Assembly: GCA_900618795.1 (NCBI GenBank) | Contig: UYJD01000008.1 | Span: 405,942 to 469,941, forward strand | Direction: 5' to 3' | Source of the DNA: Cyanodermella asteris | Taxonomy: Eukaryota; Ascomycota; Lecanoromycetes; Ostropales; Stictidaceae | DNA: 64,000 nt | The notes under the pieces: model-generated | Databases searched by the model: none | The model's input: only the letters and a program-made list of their open reading frames with translations | Told to the model about the DNA's origin: nothing | In this document: positions 54,743 through 64,000 of the stretch, piece by piece | Numbering within the stretch: the first letter of the stretch is position 1 | How the letters are laid out: every line of letters begins with the position of its first letter | Program-made: the position numbers and the translations under genes

Positions 54743-56254
54743 TTACCCTGTCCGCACCGTGCCAGCCGCAGAGTTAATGAACTTGCTCCTCCGTCGCATG
54801 TCGGGCCCGTGCCTCAGGAAAACAACGGGCGTGACCGCAAAAAGCGTCGCCAGCCCCGCAAGCAGAGTCCCCGCCCAATTGTACCCCAGACCATCGAACA
54901 TCTGCCGCGCAAACAGCGGCATGACGGCCGAAACAATGGCTCTCGCGCACGCAAGCCCACTCAACGCCGAACTCGCATACTCCGTATACGAGTCCGCCAA
55001 GTAGCCCCGCAGCGTATAGCTGATCTCCGTAGCCGCGAAGCCGACGAGCGCGAGCCCGACGCAGCTGGCGATCCAGTGCACGTGAACGAGGGGCGGGATC
55101 GTCCAGGCGAAGATCCAGAGACCGATTGCCAGGGCTGGGACTCCCAGAGCGAAACCTGCGAGTTTGATCTCGGGTCGTGAGAGGGTGCCGGCGGAGCGGT
55201 AGCGGTGTAGATCGATGAATCGTGGGAGGATGCTCAGGGGCACGCCGGCTGCGAGGGCGAGGAAGGGAAGGGAGGAATTTGCGTAGGTGAAGGAGAAGCC
55301 AGGGGAAGTGTAGATCACGCCGAGAGATTCTGTGAACATGTAAATCAGGCCCATGGCGAATGAGCAAAGGAGTGTCGTTGTGAAGACCAGAGGTTCGCCC
55401 AAAAGGAGACGGGCTGAGCGGCTGAGGATGCGGATGAACGTGTCTTCCGGATTCATGTGCGCTGGTGTGTCGTCGGATTGAGCTGAGCCCTTGCGACGGC
55501 TCGCGTTGAGGATTGCTGATCGCCTTGTTTCGGGCATTGCGAAGAAGAAAGGCAGGAGACAGGTTGCGAGAATGGTGGGAAAGTAGTAGATCCATTGCCA
55601 GCCGAGCCCACGGCCTACCCAGGCACCGTATACGGGGCCGAGGACTTGTGAGAGAATCGTGAAGCAGTTCCAGATCCAGACAAGCCAGACGCGTTGGCGT
55701 TCGTTCCAGAGATCTTCAATCGTGCCTGCCACAACGACGGACGGGACGGCGGACACGAAGCCACTCATAATTCGTCCGATAAATACGCCAGCCAGCGAGG
55801 GCGTGACGCCTGAAGTGAGATAGGTGATGACCAGGATTGTGCAAGAGGCGATGTAGTACGGCTTCCGTCCCGTTGCTTCTGAGAAGGCTGGAATGCTGAT
55901 GCAGCCGATTGCCTGTCCGATCGAATAGGAAAATGCGAAGCAGACGAGCAGTACCTCCTGGCTGGTGCCCGCAAACAGTCCTTGAGAGGCATAGTGAGCT
56001 GCAGAAGGGCCCGTAGTCGCGATCACGGTGGTGAAGAACTCATAGAATAGGATGAGACCAGTCGTTGTAGCCTTGCGCCTGTTCGGCCACGTTCGGGGGT
56101 CGAGTACAGAATCCGCGTCCTTGGCAGATCCAGTTGTGATGCTATCAGTAAGAGTATTCCCCGAGTCGGTGCTGCTGGAAAATCTGTTTCCAGAGGCTGC
56201 TACTGAAGACTGTCTGGGTGCTTTTGTCAATTGCTCAAGATGTAATTGTGTCAT
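54743..56254 (-). CDS. MFS drug/polyamine-type exporter (DHA1)
   Basis: Single exon, 503 residues, about twelve membrane helices in two groups of six. The loop between helices 2 and 3 has SEATGRKPYY, the MFS motif A region; helix 4 shows GRIMSGFVSAVPSVVVAG, and helix 5 SQVLGPVYGAWVGRGLGWQWIYYF, the proline/glycine antiporter motif C region of DHA1 carriers, followed by AMPETRR. This is the family of fungal multidrug and polyamine exporters (FLR1/TPO1-like). The N-terminal 60 residues are soluble and Ser/Thr-rich, then DPRTWPNRRK leads into helix 1, as in that subfamily. Position at the edge of a decayed polyketide-like region makes a metabolite exporter plausible. The frame appears intact. 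Confidence 0.88.
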   Translation of the reverse strand: MTQLHLEQLTKAPRQSSVAASGNRFSSSTDSGNTLTDSITTGSAKDADSVLDPRTWPNRRKATTTGLILFYEFFTTVIATTGPSAAHYASQGLFAGTSQEVLLVCFAFSYSIGQAIGCISIPAFSEATGRKPYYIASCTILVITYLTSGVTPSLAGVFIGRIMSGFVSAVPSVVVAGTIEDLWNERQRVWLVWIWNCFTILSQVLGPVYGAWVGRGLGWQWIYYFPTILATCLLPFFFAMPETRRSAILNASRRKGSAQSDDTPAHMNPEDTFIRILSRSARLLLGEPLVFTTTLLCSFAMGLIYMFTESLGVIYTSPGFSFTYANSSLPFLALAAGVPLSILPRFIDLHRYRSAGTLSRPEIKLAGFALGVPALAIGLWIFAWTIPPLVHVHWIASCVGLALVGFAATEISYTLRGYLADSYTEYASSALSGLACARAIVSAVMPLFARQMFDGLGYNWAGTLLAGLATLFAVTPVVFLRHGPDMRRRSKFINSAAGTVRTG

Positions 56255-58133
56255 ATCGGCAACGCGTTCGCAAGCTCACAGAAAACTGATGCTGGAAGAG
56301 ATCAAATGGCACAACCCCGAAATTGAGTCGAAGCAAACGATATCTCAGTTACAGATAGAATTTCAGCAGGTTCCAGGTCAGTCGCCAACACCGTAAAGCA
56401 GCAATTCATGGGGCTTCGCAGACAGGGGAAGTCAGAAAGTCAGAAACTCGCGTGCTTTACCGTGCTCCAGTCTTCGGCCATGTACAAACCCAGTCGGCCT
56501 GTGCTACCACGGCAAAACTGAGCACACAAGAGGCATGACACACTCCAAATATGCTTGATTGGCACGCAAGGATAACTCTTTTCAGCTGCGAAATTGGCGC
56601 TGACGGCAGGCTAGGGCCAAAGCCACAAGACGACAAGGGTGTCGGACACTCAGGCCTTGGCGGCGACGCGACCTGTCATCCAAAACAGCTACGATCCTGC
56701 TGCTGACCCCTGTCATTGTGAGTATACGACGCAGATAATAATTGTGCTGGTTCAACCGCTTTGCGCGGGTGTTTGAACTCGAGATGGACGCTCACGTGAC
56801 TTGGTACGGGCAGACGCCCTCGCGTTACGGCAGAGATTCGTTTGCTTTCGCGACTGATGATCCCCTCTGTATTCAGAGGCATCGTAAAGAGGGCAGCAAT
56901 ACGTCTCCAACCTGTTTGATACAAGTCCAAAAATATCCACGAGTCTAACAGTAGCGTCTACACCTCTGACGACCGAGGTCGTCGGCGCCATGCTCGCTGA
57001 AGCACTCGAGGATTCCGAGCTTGCCGCAAGCCACGACAATGAAAGCTATGCTCTCGGAAAAGTGTGCAAGAACAATGTGGCGACCGCGGTATTGTCTGAC
57101 GGGTCGATAACGCGAGCCATCTGCCCGTGTCGACAAGGATTCATCGCCCGCAGCATAAATTAGGGCCTATCATGCAAGCTGAGGCTCCAATGTCTTGATC
57201 TTTTCCACAACATTTGCGCATCTGGGTTTGCAGGGCGCCCTGGGGTACTTCTGAGACACCGACTGTTGGATCAAAGCTGTGTTTATCAACGACCCAAGCC
57301 TAACTGGTATGCTCGTGTTATATGCGCAGAGAATTGCCAACGATTGGATTGATGGTTGGCTTGAGAAACAACCCGTTCAGCTGCTACAACCTGGAAGACA
57401 CCATTTCCACATCTCCAGGATCGGGCAAGCGCAGCATACACAGAGCTTAATTGACTTGCTAGCAGCTCAAGACAGCACCAGCTTCTAAGACGCAAAATTT
57501 TCTACTTTACGCTCTTCAGTGCTTCCCTTCAAGCCACTGGAACATGAGCGCAAATCTCTTGCGATACAAGTTTCCGAGTCACGAACTTTAATGTCAAGTT
57601 CCAGAGGACATCAGTGCTTTTTCTGATTACCCTGTGTGATATCGAGCGAATTGCCTTTGCATATTCCTGCGAACACTGAGTGCAAGCCTTGCATTTGGAC
57701 CATGATACTGACCGCACTCGTCGGTGATGGGTTTCCTACGACCCTTTTCAGCTCCGATCGCATTCATCGAATGTCACTGCATACCTCTCGATTACATTTG
57801 GGGGACACGGCTTGTGCGTTCTTTCGTACGTTGGACACCATACCAAAACGATATGTCGATAGTGCCCGCAGTCATATGATGTCAAACTGTGATCACACAT
57901 CCTGCGAATCACCGCTTGTTAATAGACGATCAACCGACTCGTTGAGGATATAGTCTGAGTGCAAGCTCCTCTACAGAAGTCATCGGCTCGATGCGATGTC
58001 CGATACCCCGTCCAAGTGGACAGCGCTAGGAAAGACCGCACCTTAATATTTGGTCCTGGTGCGACGTCTGTGTGCCTCCCGCATCTTCTTGTTTCTCTCA
58101 CCATCATCATTCGATAACAATATCATTTTCACC
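56255..58133. other. 1.9-kb intergenic stretch, no supported gene
   Basis: Between the MFS start and the Fung_rhodopsin pseudogene. A short perfect inverted repeat GACGACC/GGTCGTC lies at 56967-56982. Open frames are all below 120 codons and unconvincing. Confidence 0.45.
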
Positions 58134-59336
58134 ATGGCCTCGGCGTCTCCCGAACTCACTGCCGAGTATATGAACGAGAAAGCCCACGCTTCTGACAACC
58201 GGGCCCCAAACCTCTCAGCATCTGGCATTGTCACTCTCACAGCTTCAAATATTTCCGCCGCTATACTTCTTTTCTCGCGTCGTTGGGGCCAAGCAACTAT
58301 TGGGAAAGATGATATCTTCATTGCAATCGCTCTAGTATACTTTGATACTTCCCGCATGTTCGAAGCCATGAAGTTGACATAATATCGGTTCTGGGCCACG
58401 GCCTACACTATTGCCATTCTTGTCGGTAAGTTCACTCCTATTTGTGTTTCTGGGATACGCTCGGAAGGGCATGAATCGAGCTAATCTGTGCAGTAACTCG
58501 ATATGGTTTCGGCAGACATACGCTGTTGACAGATCCGGCGCTGTTGGATTTCCAAGGGAAGGTATATTACTAGCTGCTGAGTTTTTCTTGTGACCTATCT
58601 TGCTACTCTACAATCGTGTCTTTCCGGTCTCGCAGATGCGTGTGGTTCTAATTTGCACAGGAGCATCCATTACCTATATTAAAGTTGCCAATGTCTTTAC
58701 GCAAATCTTTGAGTGCATTCCGGTCGGAGCACAAGTGTCTGGGGCACCCCACCATTGTGTCAACCAGGATGCGGCTTTCATTTCATTCTCCTTCGTTAAC
58801 ATGGCTTTGGACTATTGGATCCTGATGCTAACTATTCCACTTGTCTGGCGGTTGCATGCCAGCACGAAGCGCAAAGTACAGATTTCTGCCGTCTTCCTCC
58901 TCGTCCTTTTGTGAGTTCCCCCCTGATTTGAATCAGTAGGACATCGCTGAAACGCTGTTGCAGAGCATGTATCGCCAGCACTGTTCGGGCTGCGGAGTCA
59001 CTGACGACCAACTATGTGGACACCACGTACGACGATGCCGTCTCGCAGGCCTGGACAATGGTGGAGTTGAACGTCTCGATCGTCAGCACATGTCTCCTAA
59101 CTTTCTAGCCATTCTTCAAGTTTCTCAAAGAGAAGCGTGACCAGTACAGTCTGCGGTACATCAACGGCCGCAACGGCCGCAAGAGCTCGCACTCTAGCGC
59201 TAAGACAATTGAAAGCAATCTCAGGAACCGACAACGGGCCGACAAGACGACCCTGCCGGGCAAAAACAGCGTCGAAAATATTGAACTGGGACAGATCACG
59301 ACTGTCAGGGGAGGAATCGAAGGTTATGAAAAATAG
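58134..59336 (+). pseudogene. Fung_rhodopsin (PTH11-like) pseudogene
   Basis: Starts at ATG 58134 with MASASPELTAEYM and the family phrase SRRWGQATIGKDDIFIAIALV. It then breaks: an in-frame TAA at 58380-58382; after a normal intron (GTAAGT..GTGCAG) the segment TRYGFGRHTLLTDPALLDFQGK is followed by ILLAAEFFL in another frame, ended by TGA 58591-58593; the helix that should join AEFF to ILLLYNRVFPV is about ten residues short; and the C-terminal exon has TAG at 59106-59108 inside CLLTF-PFFKFLKEKRD, in phase with an open tail of about 75 codons. The helices from MRVVLICTGASITY to ISAVFLLVLL and the VRAAESLT block are intact. A predictor could splice around some lesions, but not the 59106 stop without losing conserved sequence. 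Related in family to the intact gene at 27040-28388. Confidence 0.75.
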
Positions 59337-60023
59337 CTAGCTGAAACCGTACAGGATCTGGGATGTGGCGTCTCGTTTTTGGGCCTTTGCAGTTATTGTG
59401 GGGAAATGACGTGGCAGGACGATAGGAAGAAGCAATGATACCACCCTGAAATGATTCACGAAATCCGTCCCGAATCTTCCACCACACTCGTTGAAGCTTG
59501 CCATGTTATGGGGAGCGATGACTGAGTCGAAAGTCGCAGCCCGTTGCTTTTGAACAAAGCAATGAAGGTTGATACATGGAACTTTGCGACGACGAGCAGG
59601 GCCTGAACGTGTCCGAGGTTGTATTGTTCGGAGCAGGACAGGAGAACAGCTATTCCATATACTCTGCTCTGGCACTTCCACCAGTCCTTGCAACATCCTA
59701 TGTGGGTTGCTCAGAAAACCCAGCCTCCTGGGCGAACTCAGAGTTGCTTGAGCATGTCTGGCATGAAGACTCGAGCGCGATATGTGCTGGTGAACCGTTC
59801 ACACCGCTGCAAGAATCCATCGCTTGATACTCTAGACTACATATTCGTCGTGCCTGTTTGCGATCTCCTCGTAGCAAGGCGGAGTCCGGTCGGCTGCTGC
59901 GCCGGCAAGGAGTATTTTCACTCAGTTGAGAGTAGATGGATTGGAAAAGAGATGGATGATGACTGCATTCAGCTAACACTTCCTGCTTAGAGACATTTGA
60001 GACATTAAAATGAACAATCCTGT
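59337..60023. other. intergenic stretch between pseudogene and SDR gene
   Basis: 687 bases. Open frames of up to 123 codons are present on both strands, with no recognisable content. Probably decayed or 3' sequence. Confidence 0.45.
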
Positions 60024-61019
60024 TCAACGAAAGACCGCCACTTGCTTTTCGCACCAATCATAGAACTTCTCAGCCAGTCCAGTACCTCCCGGTTCATGCG
60101 TACTCTTGAGGGAATCCAGGATATCCGCTCGGGGCTGTGAATGCTTGCGACCCCATGGGATGATATACGAGCCGCTGTCATTCACATCGAGCGCCGGAGA
60201 CAGGCCGGCCCATAGAAATGTGTAGGCTCCAAACCGAGCATCGTGAAGAAAGATGGCACTGAGAATAGCAACGAAAAGCCTGCTCCACTCACGCCACACA
60301 GCTGTGCGCAGGTTACCTGGGTTAGCTGCGACATGCCTAGTCCTACCCTCTGTCCGAGTTCTTTCCCTTCTCGCGAACTCAGAGGCCAGAAACCAATTGC
60401 CGGTCTTGCTGGATGTGTAGTTGTATATGCCGTCGTTCTTCGGCTTCTCCCAGTCACTGGCGAGCATTCCACCTTTTGGCGCCGAAGAATCGACGACAGC
60501 CGAAGCTGCCCAAACAACGCGTGCACCATTGGAACGATCGAGGGCTGGCTGCAAAATATGGGTGAAGAGGAATGGGCCCAGGCAATTTGTGCCGAATTGA
60601 ATGGGCAGACCTTGGGCGCTCTTCTCGCCTTTGAATGTGGCACCAACGCCAGCGTTGTTCCAGAGCACGTCCAGCTTGGTTTCCTTCTGCAGGAATTCCT
60701 GCGCGGCAGGCGCAATAGTCTTCAGGTCCGAAAGGTCTAGTTGCAGGAATTCAAGGGTGCCGGGAGGCTTGGCCGAAGCAACAACCTTCGTTGCCGTTTG
60801 TGATTGCCCTTGTTTGATCTTCGTGATTGCTTCTTGTGCGTTCTTCTCCGAGCGCCCCGCGATGTAGACCTTAGCGCCCGCGTAGTAAAGAATTGACGCC
60901 AACTCAAAGCCGACTCCAGATGCCCCGCCGGTGACGATAAAGACCTTACCCGCTTGGGAGGGAAGGTTGGCTTCTGTCAAACTCGGTTTTGGAGGGAAGT
61001 ACTGCGACCAGAGCGACAT
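60024..61019 (-). CDS. short-chain dehydrogenase/reductase
   Basis: Single exon, 331 residues from ATG 61019 (MSLWSQYFPPKP), the usual start of this fungal subgroup; an in-frame codon at 61064 would add 15 residues. Classical SDR features: cofactor motif TGGASGVG near residue 30, the adenine-side LDLSDL, NNAGVG, the catalytic Ser in WAASAVVDSS, and YTSSK as the Tyr-Lys pair, followed by NPGNLRT. It resembles the retinol-dehydrogenase/WWOX-like SDRs common in fungal metabolite clusters. A hydrophobic segment near FVAILSAIFLHD could touch a membrane. Substrate is unknown. It lies 494 bases from the orphan carrier domain and shares an upstream region with it. Confidence 0.88.
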   Translation of the reverse strand: MSLWSQYFPPKPSLTEANLPSQAGKVFIVTGGASGVGFELASILYYAGAKVYIAGRSEKNAQEAITKIKQGQSQTATKVVASAKPPGTLEFLQLDLSDLKTIAPAAQEFLQKETKLDVLWNNAGVGATFKGEKSAQGLPIQFGTNCLGPFLFTHILQPALDRSNGARVVWAASAVVDSSAPKGGMLASDWEKPKNDGIYNYTSSKTGNWFLASEFARRERTRTEGRTRHVAANPGNLRTAVWREWSRLFVAILSAIFLHDARFGAYTFLWAGLSPALDVNDSGSYIIPWGRKHSQPRADILDSLKSTHEPGGTGLAEKFYDWCEKQVAVFR

Positions 61020-61512
61020 GTCGGGCAGGCTCGGTGGATGCTGTGCAGATGCGGAACAGAACAACTTGTGGCTGCTTGTGTTGCCGTCAGCTCAGGAGAT
61101 GGTGCTTCGGATGAAAGACTCTAGAGGAGAAGAAATTCGTGGTAGGAATATTGCGTTAATGGGGCTGTTCACAACAGGCTGCATTGAATTGCATGCATGC
61201 TACTACTCTGCCGGTAGCCCTTGCAATAATGGGGCAGAGCAGATGGCCAGATACGGGCCTCCAGCATTCACTCGGCGCCTTCCTGTTAAGGAAACCATCG
61301 TGTTAAAGCAGCGGAAGACTGTAGTGCATAAGCCTATTTCAGCAATATCAGCTTCAGCCTTGATATCCGACATTCAGCTCACTCCCGCTGGCAGTCGTCA
61401 TGTCGAGACCAATACCGATTGTCCCACATCATTGAGCAGACCATGCTGCGACTTCTAAGCGCCTACTGCGCAAATCTCTTTCCAATTTGGCAGCCCAGCC
61501 CGTTTGATATGC
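61020..61512. promoter_or_regulatory. divergent region, SDR / orphan carrier domain
   Basis: 493 bases upstream of both. I looked for remains of a polyketide synthase ketoreductase domain on the + strand here and found none. Confidence 0.35.
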
Positions 61513-61776
61513 ATGTCTACCATGGACAGAACGATCATTGAACGCATCACCTTCATGATCTGTACTCGACTGGCCGAGGCGATGGCACTTCCAGATGCTG
61601 TGGAATCAGGCAAGCCGCTCGCCGGTTACGGCCTTGACTCGCTTGCCGCGGTCGAAATGCGCAACTGGATTAGGCTTCGACTGCAAGTCGAGATCCTGAC
61701 GCTGGAACTCACAAGCGCAAAGAACGTAGCTGCGCTGACGACTTTAGTCGGAAAAAGGTTTGTTGGCATGGAATAA
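61513..61776 (+). CDS. orphan acyl carrier domain, relic of a reducing polyketide synthase
   Basis: 87 residues from the first ATG (61513; a second at 61522). It is one carrier domain: helix 1 TIIERITFMICTRLAEAM, the phosphopantetheine site GYGLDSLAAVEMRNW with Ser43, helix 3, and the end TSAKNVAALTTLVGKRF. The phrase PLAGYGLDSLAAVEMRNWI is that of the C-terminal carrier of highly reducing fungal polyketide synthases, not of fatty-acid or NRPS carriers. No ketoreductase or other synthase sequence precedes it. It is therefore either the last surviving exon of a deleted synthase or a rare free-standing carrier; a good ATG and a clean stop leave both open. It sits 158 bases from the convergent transesterase-like pseudogene, the class of enzyme that in the lovastatin pathway takes acyl groups from such a carrier. 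Confidence 0.7.
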   Translation: MSTMDRTIIERITFMICTRLAEAMALPDAVESGKPLAGYGLDSLAAVEMRNWIRLRLQVEILTLELTSAKNVAALTTLVGKRFVGME

Positions 61777-61934
61777 CTGAACGTGCAAGCTCCCAAAAGT
61801 CGTCGCAGCAGCAGCTCAAAACCCGAGACCATAGTATAAAGAAGCATGTTACTAATTTGAAGTGACTGAAACTCTTTCGTTCGCATCTGATCTATACATT
61901 GTGCGGTTTTGTGCCTCGTATCATTCGACATCAT

Positions 61935-63505
61935 CTATTTCGCTGATTCCAGCATTCTGTCATACATCGTTTTCTCGAATAACCTTGACAGTGCTAGTAC
62001 CGGCGGATCATCTGATGGTTTCAGCTGGGACCCGAAAATGCCGCAAATTCCAGCAGTTGGATCAATGAACTGAAAAAAGGCAGTCAATGGTTAGCTCTGA
62101 CCATTTCCAGAAAATGTCGGACCAACAGGCAGCAAGGCAGAACGTAACTCACCCAGTAGACATTTGGTAAGCCCATCCACGCGATTGTTCCCGGTCTTCG
62201 AGGTAGCCTGTCTCCAGGATCCTCGACAAGATACATTCCGGCAAGCGTGTGGTCTCTTTCACTCCCCACAAAAAAGTTTCCACCCATTCCGAGTGCTTCA
62301 TTCACAGGATTACTCAGAAATCGCTTCAAACCCTCTTTCGACGAGGGTGTTAGCTGTGGCGAAAACATCTCATCTCGAGTCTCTTGAGACAAGAGTCGTC
62401 CGTCATTCTTGAGCAGACTCAGCAGAACCTCAAAGTAGTCCTCCGTCGTAGTGTATAGACCCAATCCTCCCAACGCATCCTCGGGGTCTGCGGTCCAATA
62501 CTTTTCAGCTGAATGTTCTACCCTGCCCGTTTCGTTGTTTCATTTGGTCATCTCGGCATGGTCTGTGAGTAGTTCTGGGTGCTTCTGCGGAAAGAATGAC
62601 ATCTTTTTGAGGCCCAGGGGCTTGACAATGTTGGCCTGAACAAAATCCTCAAGACTTGCAACTTTGGCAACACGCTCTACAATTCGCCCAGCCCAATCGA
62701 TCGATGGAGAATAACACCAATCAGTGCCAGGCTCAGTGACCTGCGGCACGAGAAATCGATCGGTCAGCTTTGGCCCTTGTGGGTCAACTGGCATATTGTT
62801 GATTCCACGCCATTTTGGAATGAGTTCAGAGAGCACATCGTAGTTGAAACCCGAGCTGTGGGATAACAAGCGCCTGGGATAACATGAGTATGTGGATTGG
62901 TAGCTTCGAGGCCCATTTGTTCTTGAAGAGAAACGGGGTCTCGGTGGGAGCCTACCTCAGGGTGAGCTTTTCTTTTGGAGCTATGAGAATTGGCTTATCG
63001 CCATCGAACCCGGTGAGGAGTTGAACACCTTTCAGGTCTGGATCGACGGCACGGACGTCGTCATCGAGGCCAATCAAACCTCTGTCTACGCATTGCATTG
63101 CAGCGATGCTCGTGATCAGTTTGGTTGCGCTCGCTATTCGCAACAGTGTGTCGGATTGGAATGGCGGGCGAGCCTCAGGTGGCTGGATAGCTGGATCAAT
63201 GGATCGGACACCAAAAGCTTTCTGATATCTGAAATTGCCTGTATATAGAAGCTCGCTGTCAGCTTCAAGGCTCAATGCAAAAGATTCAGTGGCTGTAAAA
63301 GGAAATGGGCATGGTGAACAGAATTAAGGACCAGACCTGACTTGTTTCCGGATGCCACGCACATCCCAGCAATCCGACCGTCATTGCAGGCTCGGTCAAA
63401 CTCGGCTTCCATCTCATATATCACTCTCGCAGCTGTTCGAAGCTTGCTCTCGATGTACGGCTTGAAAGGTAGACGCAACAGGTTCCAGAAGAAAGAAGAG
63501 GGCAT
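61935..63505 (-). pseudogene. LovD-type transesterase (beta-lactamase family) with in-frame stop
   Basis: Four exons fit the family: 63505-63337, 63292-62956, 62873-62153 and 62069-61935, spliced to 1362 bases (454 codons). Motifs: the nucleophile SATK (SxxK) in RIASATKLITS, the HSSGF block, YSPSIDW carrying the Tyr, and near the end GTIAWMGLPNVYW, joined by splicing to FIDPTAGICG. These match the class C beta-lactamase-like acyltransferases typified by LovD, which moves an acyl chain from a polyketide synthase to a hydroxyl. Codon 280 is TGA (62542-62540), in phase with open sequence before (HAEMTK) and after (NNETGRVEHSAEKYW). No splice pair removes it. A one-base change from CGA would explain it. 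The truncated product would lose 174 C-terminal residues, including the conserved Trp/FIDPTAG part. Everything else is intact, so inactivation looks recent; sequencing error is possible. Confidence 0.8.
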
Positions 63506-64000
63506 AGATAGATGCTAAACACAAAAGAACCCCGAGTTAGGACAAATAGCTTCAAGACAAATATGATGAGGCGGCCGCCCTCGACCTCTGGAGGGCGGCC
63601 GGTGCACTAAGACCAAAGAGGAAATTAATCGGAAGCGATATAACGTAATCAGAGCAGGCATATCAGATGGTAATGCATCGGCTATCAAAATCCCCATCTT
63701 GCCCATCTCTATTTTGATTGGATCGTCTTCCGAGAAGCCATGCATATGGCACCCGCAATAAGCGCTTACATTCAGCTTAGCCTCGCTTGCAGCGTGGCTT
63801 TCGACTAGGTCGGGAAGCCCAAGGTTGCGCTAGTTGAGCTAGCCAGCGGAGTTTCGTTCTCTCTGAGACGGAGCAAGCCTTGACACGGTCCGTGATATTC
63901 TGACTGCAAGGAAGGTATACCTCGCTAGTAAGCGCTGAGAAACAGGTGCAAAATGACTGTTATAAGCTAGCGCGCTCATTGTAGGATACGACCTGTAACG
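63506..64000. other. window end with GC-rich hairpin
   Basis: Upstream region of the transesterase pseudogene. It holds a perfect 11-base inverted repeat (63572-63601) and no gene that I can support before the window ends. Confidence 0.45.
63572..63601. repeat. perfect GC-rich inverted repeat
   Basis: CGGCCGCCCTC at 63572-63582 and its exact reverse complement at 63591-63601, with an 8-base loop GACCTCTG. It stands out as strongly GC-rich within AT-richer surroundings. Confidence 0.8.

Noticed and set aside
54774-55595. 273-codon minus-strand frame inside the MFS gene
   Set aside because: Out-of-frame reading of the exporter gene, with Arg/Pro/His-rich composition and no membrane helices.
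61070-61458. Possible ketoreductase remnant upstream of the orphan carrier domain
   Set aside because: Translated in all + frames; none resembles the KR-to-ACP linker of a reducing polyketide synthase.
1-64000. CRISPR arrays, bacterial operons, insertion sequences, rRNA genes
   Set aside because: The window is fungal nuclear DNA with spliced genes; no direct-repeat array, rRNA or complete transposase was seen.

Overview
The window is chromosomal DNA of a filamentous ascomycete (Pezizomycotina, class not fixed). Reasons: short GT..AG introns of about 44-130 bases, intron-poor genes on both strands, and fungal housekeeping orthologues (DDB1, RPC37, GCN3, CHO2, NBP35, SUV3, SEC1, TRS130, TAD3, SPT23/MGA2) beside fungal-only families (Fung_rhodopsin/PTH11-like proteins, NRPS-like A-T-R reductase, LovD-type transesterase). 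All functional calls come from reading motifs in the translations; no database search was run. A 25-base run of N at 3871-3895 is an assembly gap.

Layout. 1-18.5 kb is a conserved housekeeping block: DDB1 (-), RPC37 (-), GCN3 (+), CHO2 (-), NBP35 (+), a LITAF-domain protein (-), and the mitochondrial RNA helicase SUV3 (-). About 19-30.5 kb is an accessory block: a UbiA-family membrane enzyme (-) head to head with a five-exon cytochrome P450 (+), then an NRPS-like adenylation-thiolation-reductase enzyme (+), a seven-helix Fung_rhodopsin protein (+) and a secreted lipase-like hydrolase (-). The first three form a compact candidate biosynthetic cluster without a polyketide synthase. 32-50 kb is again housekeeping: SEC1 (+), a hotdog thioesterase-like protein (-), TRS130 (-), TAD3 (-), an omega-like glutathione transferase (+) and SPT23/MGA2 (+).

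52-64 kb is a second accessory region that looks decayed: an intronless D-cysteine desulfhydrase/ACC deaminase-like enzyme (+), an MFS exporter (-), a Fung_rhodopsin pseudogene with several lesions, a short-chain dehydrogenase (-), an 87-residue orphan acyl carrier domain resembling the C-terminus of a reducing polyketide synthase (+), and a LovD/beta-lactamase-type transesterase (-) with one in-frame stop. Together these suggest the remains of a polyketide cluster whose synthase has been lost apart from its carrier domain.

Splice structures were worked out by hand from donor/acceptor sites and protein continuity. Where several introns had to be removed (P450, SEC1, GST, Fung_rhodopsin, transesterase) the spliced lengths are exact multiples of three and the family motifs are restored across the junctions. 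Several intergenic stretches (13.7-16.1, 30.5-32.2, 44.1-46.0, 49.9-52.6 and 56.3-58.1 kb) hold no gene that I can support.
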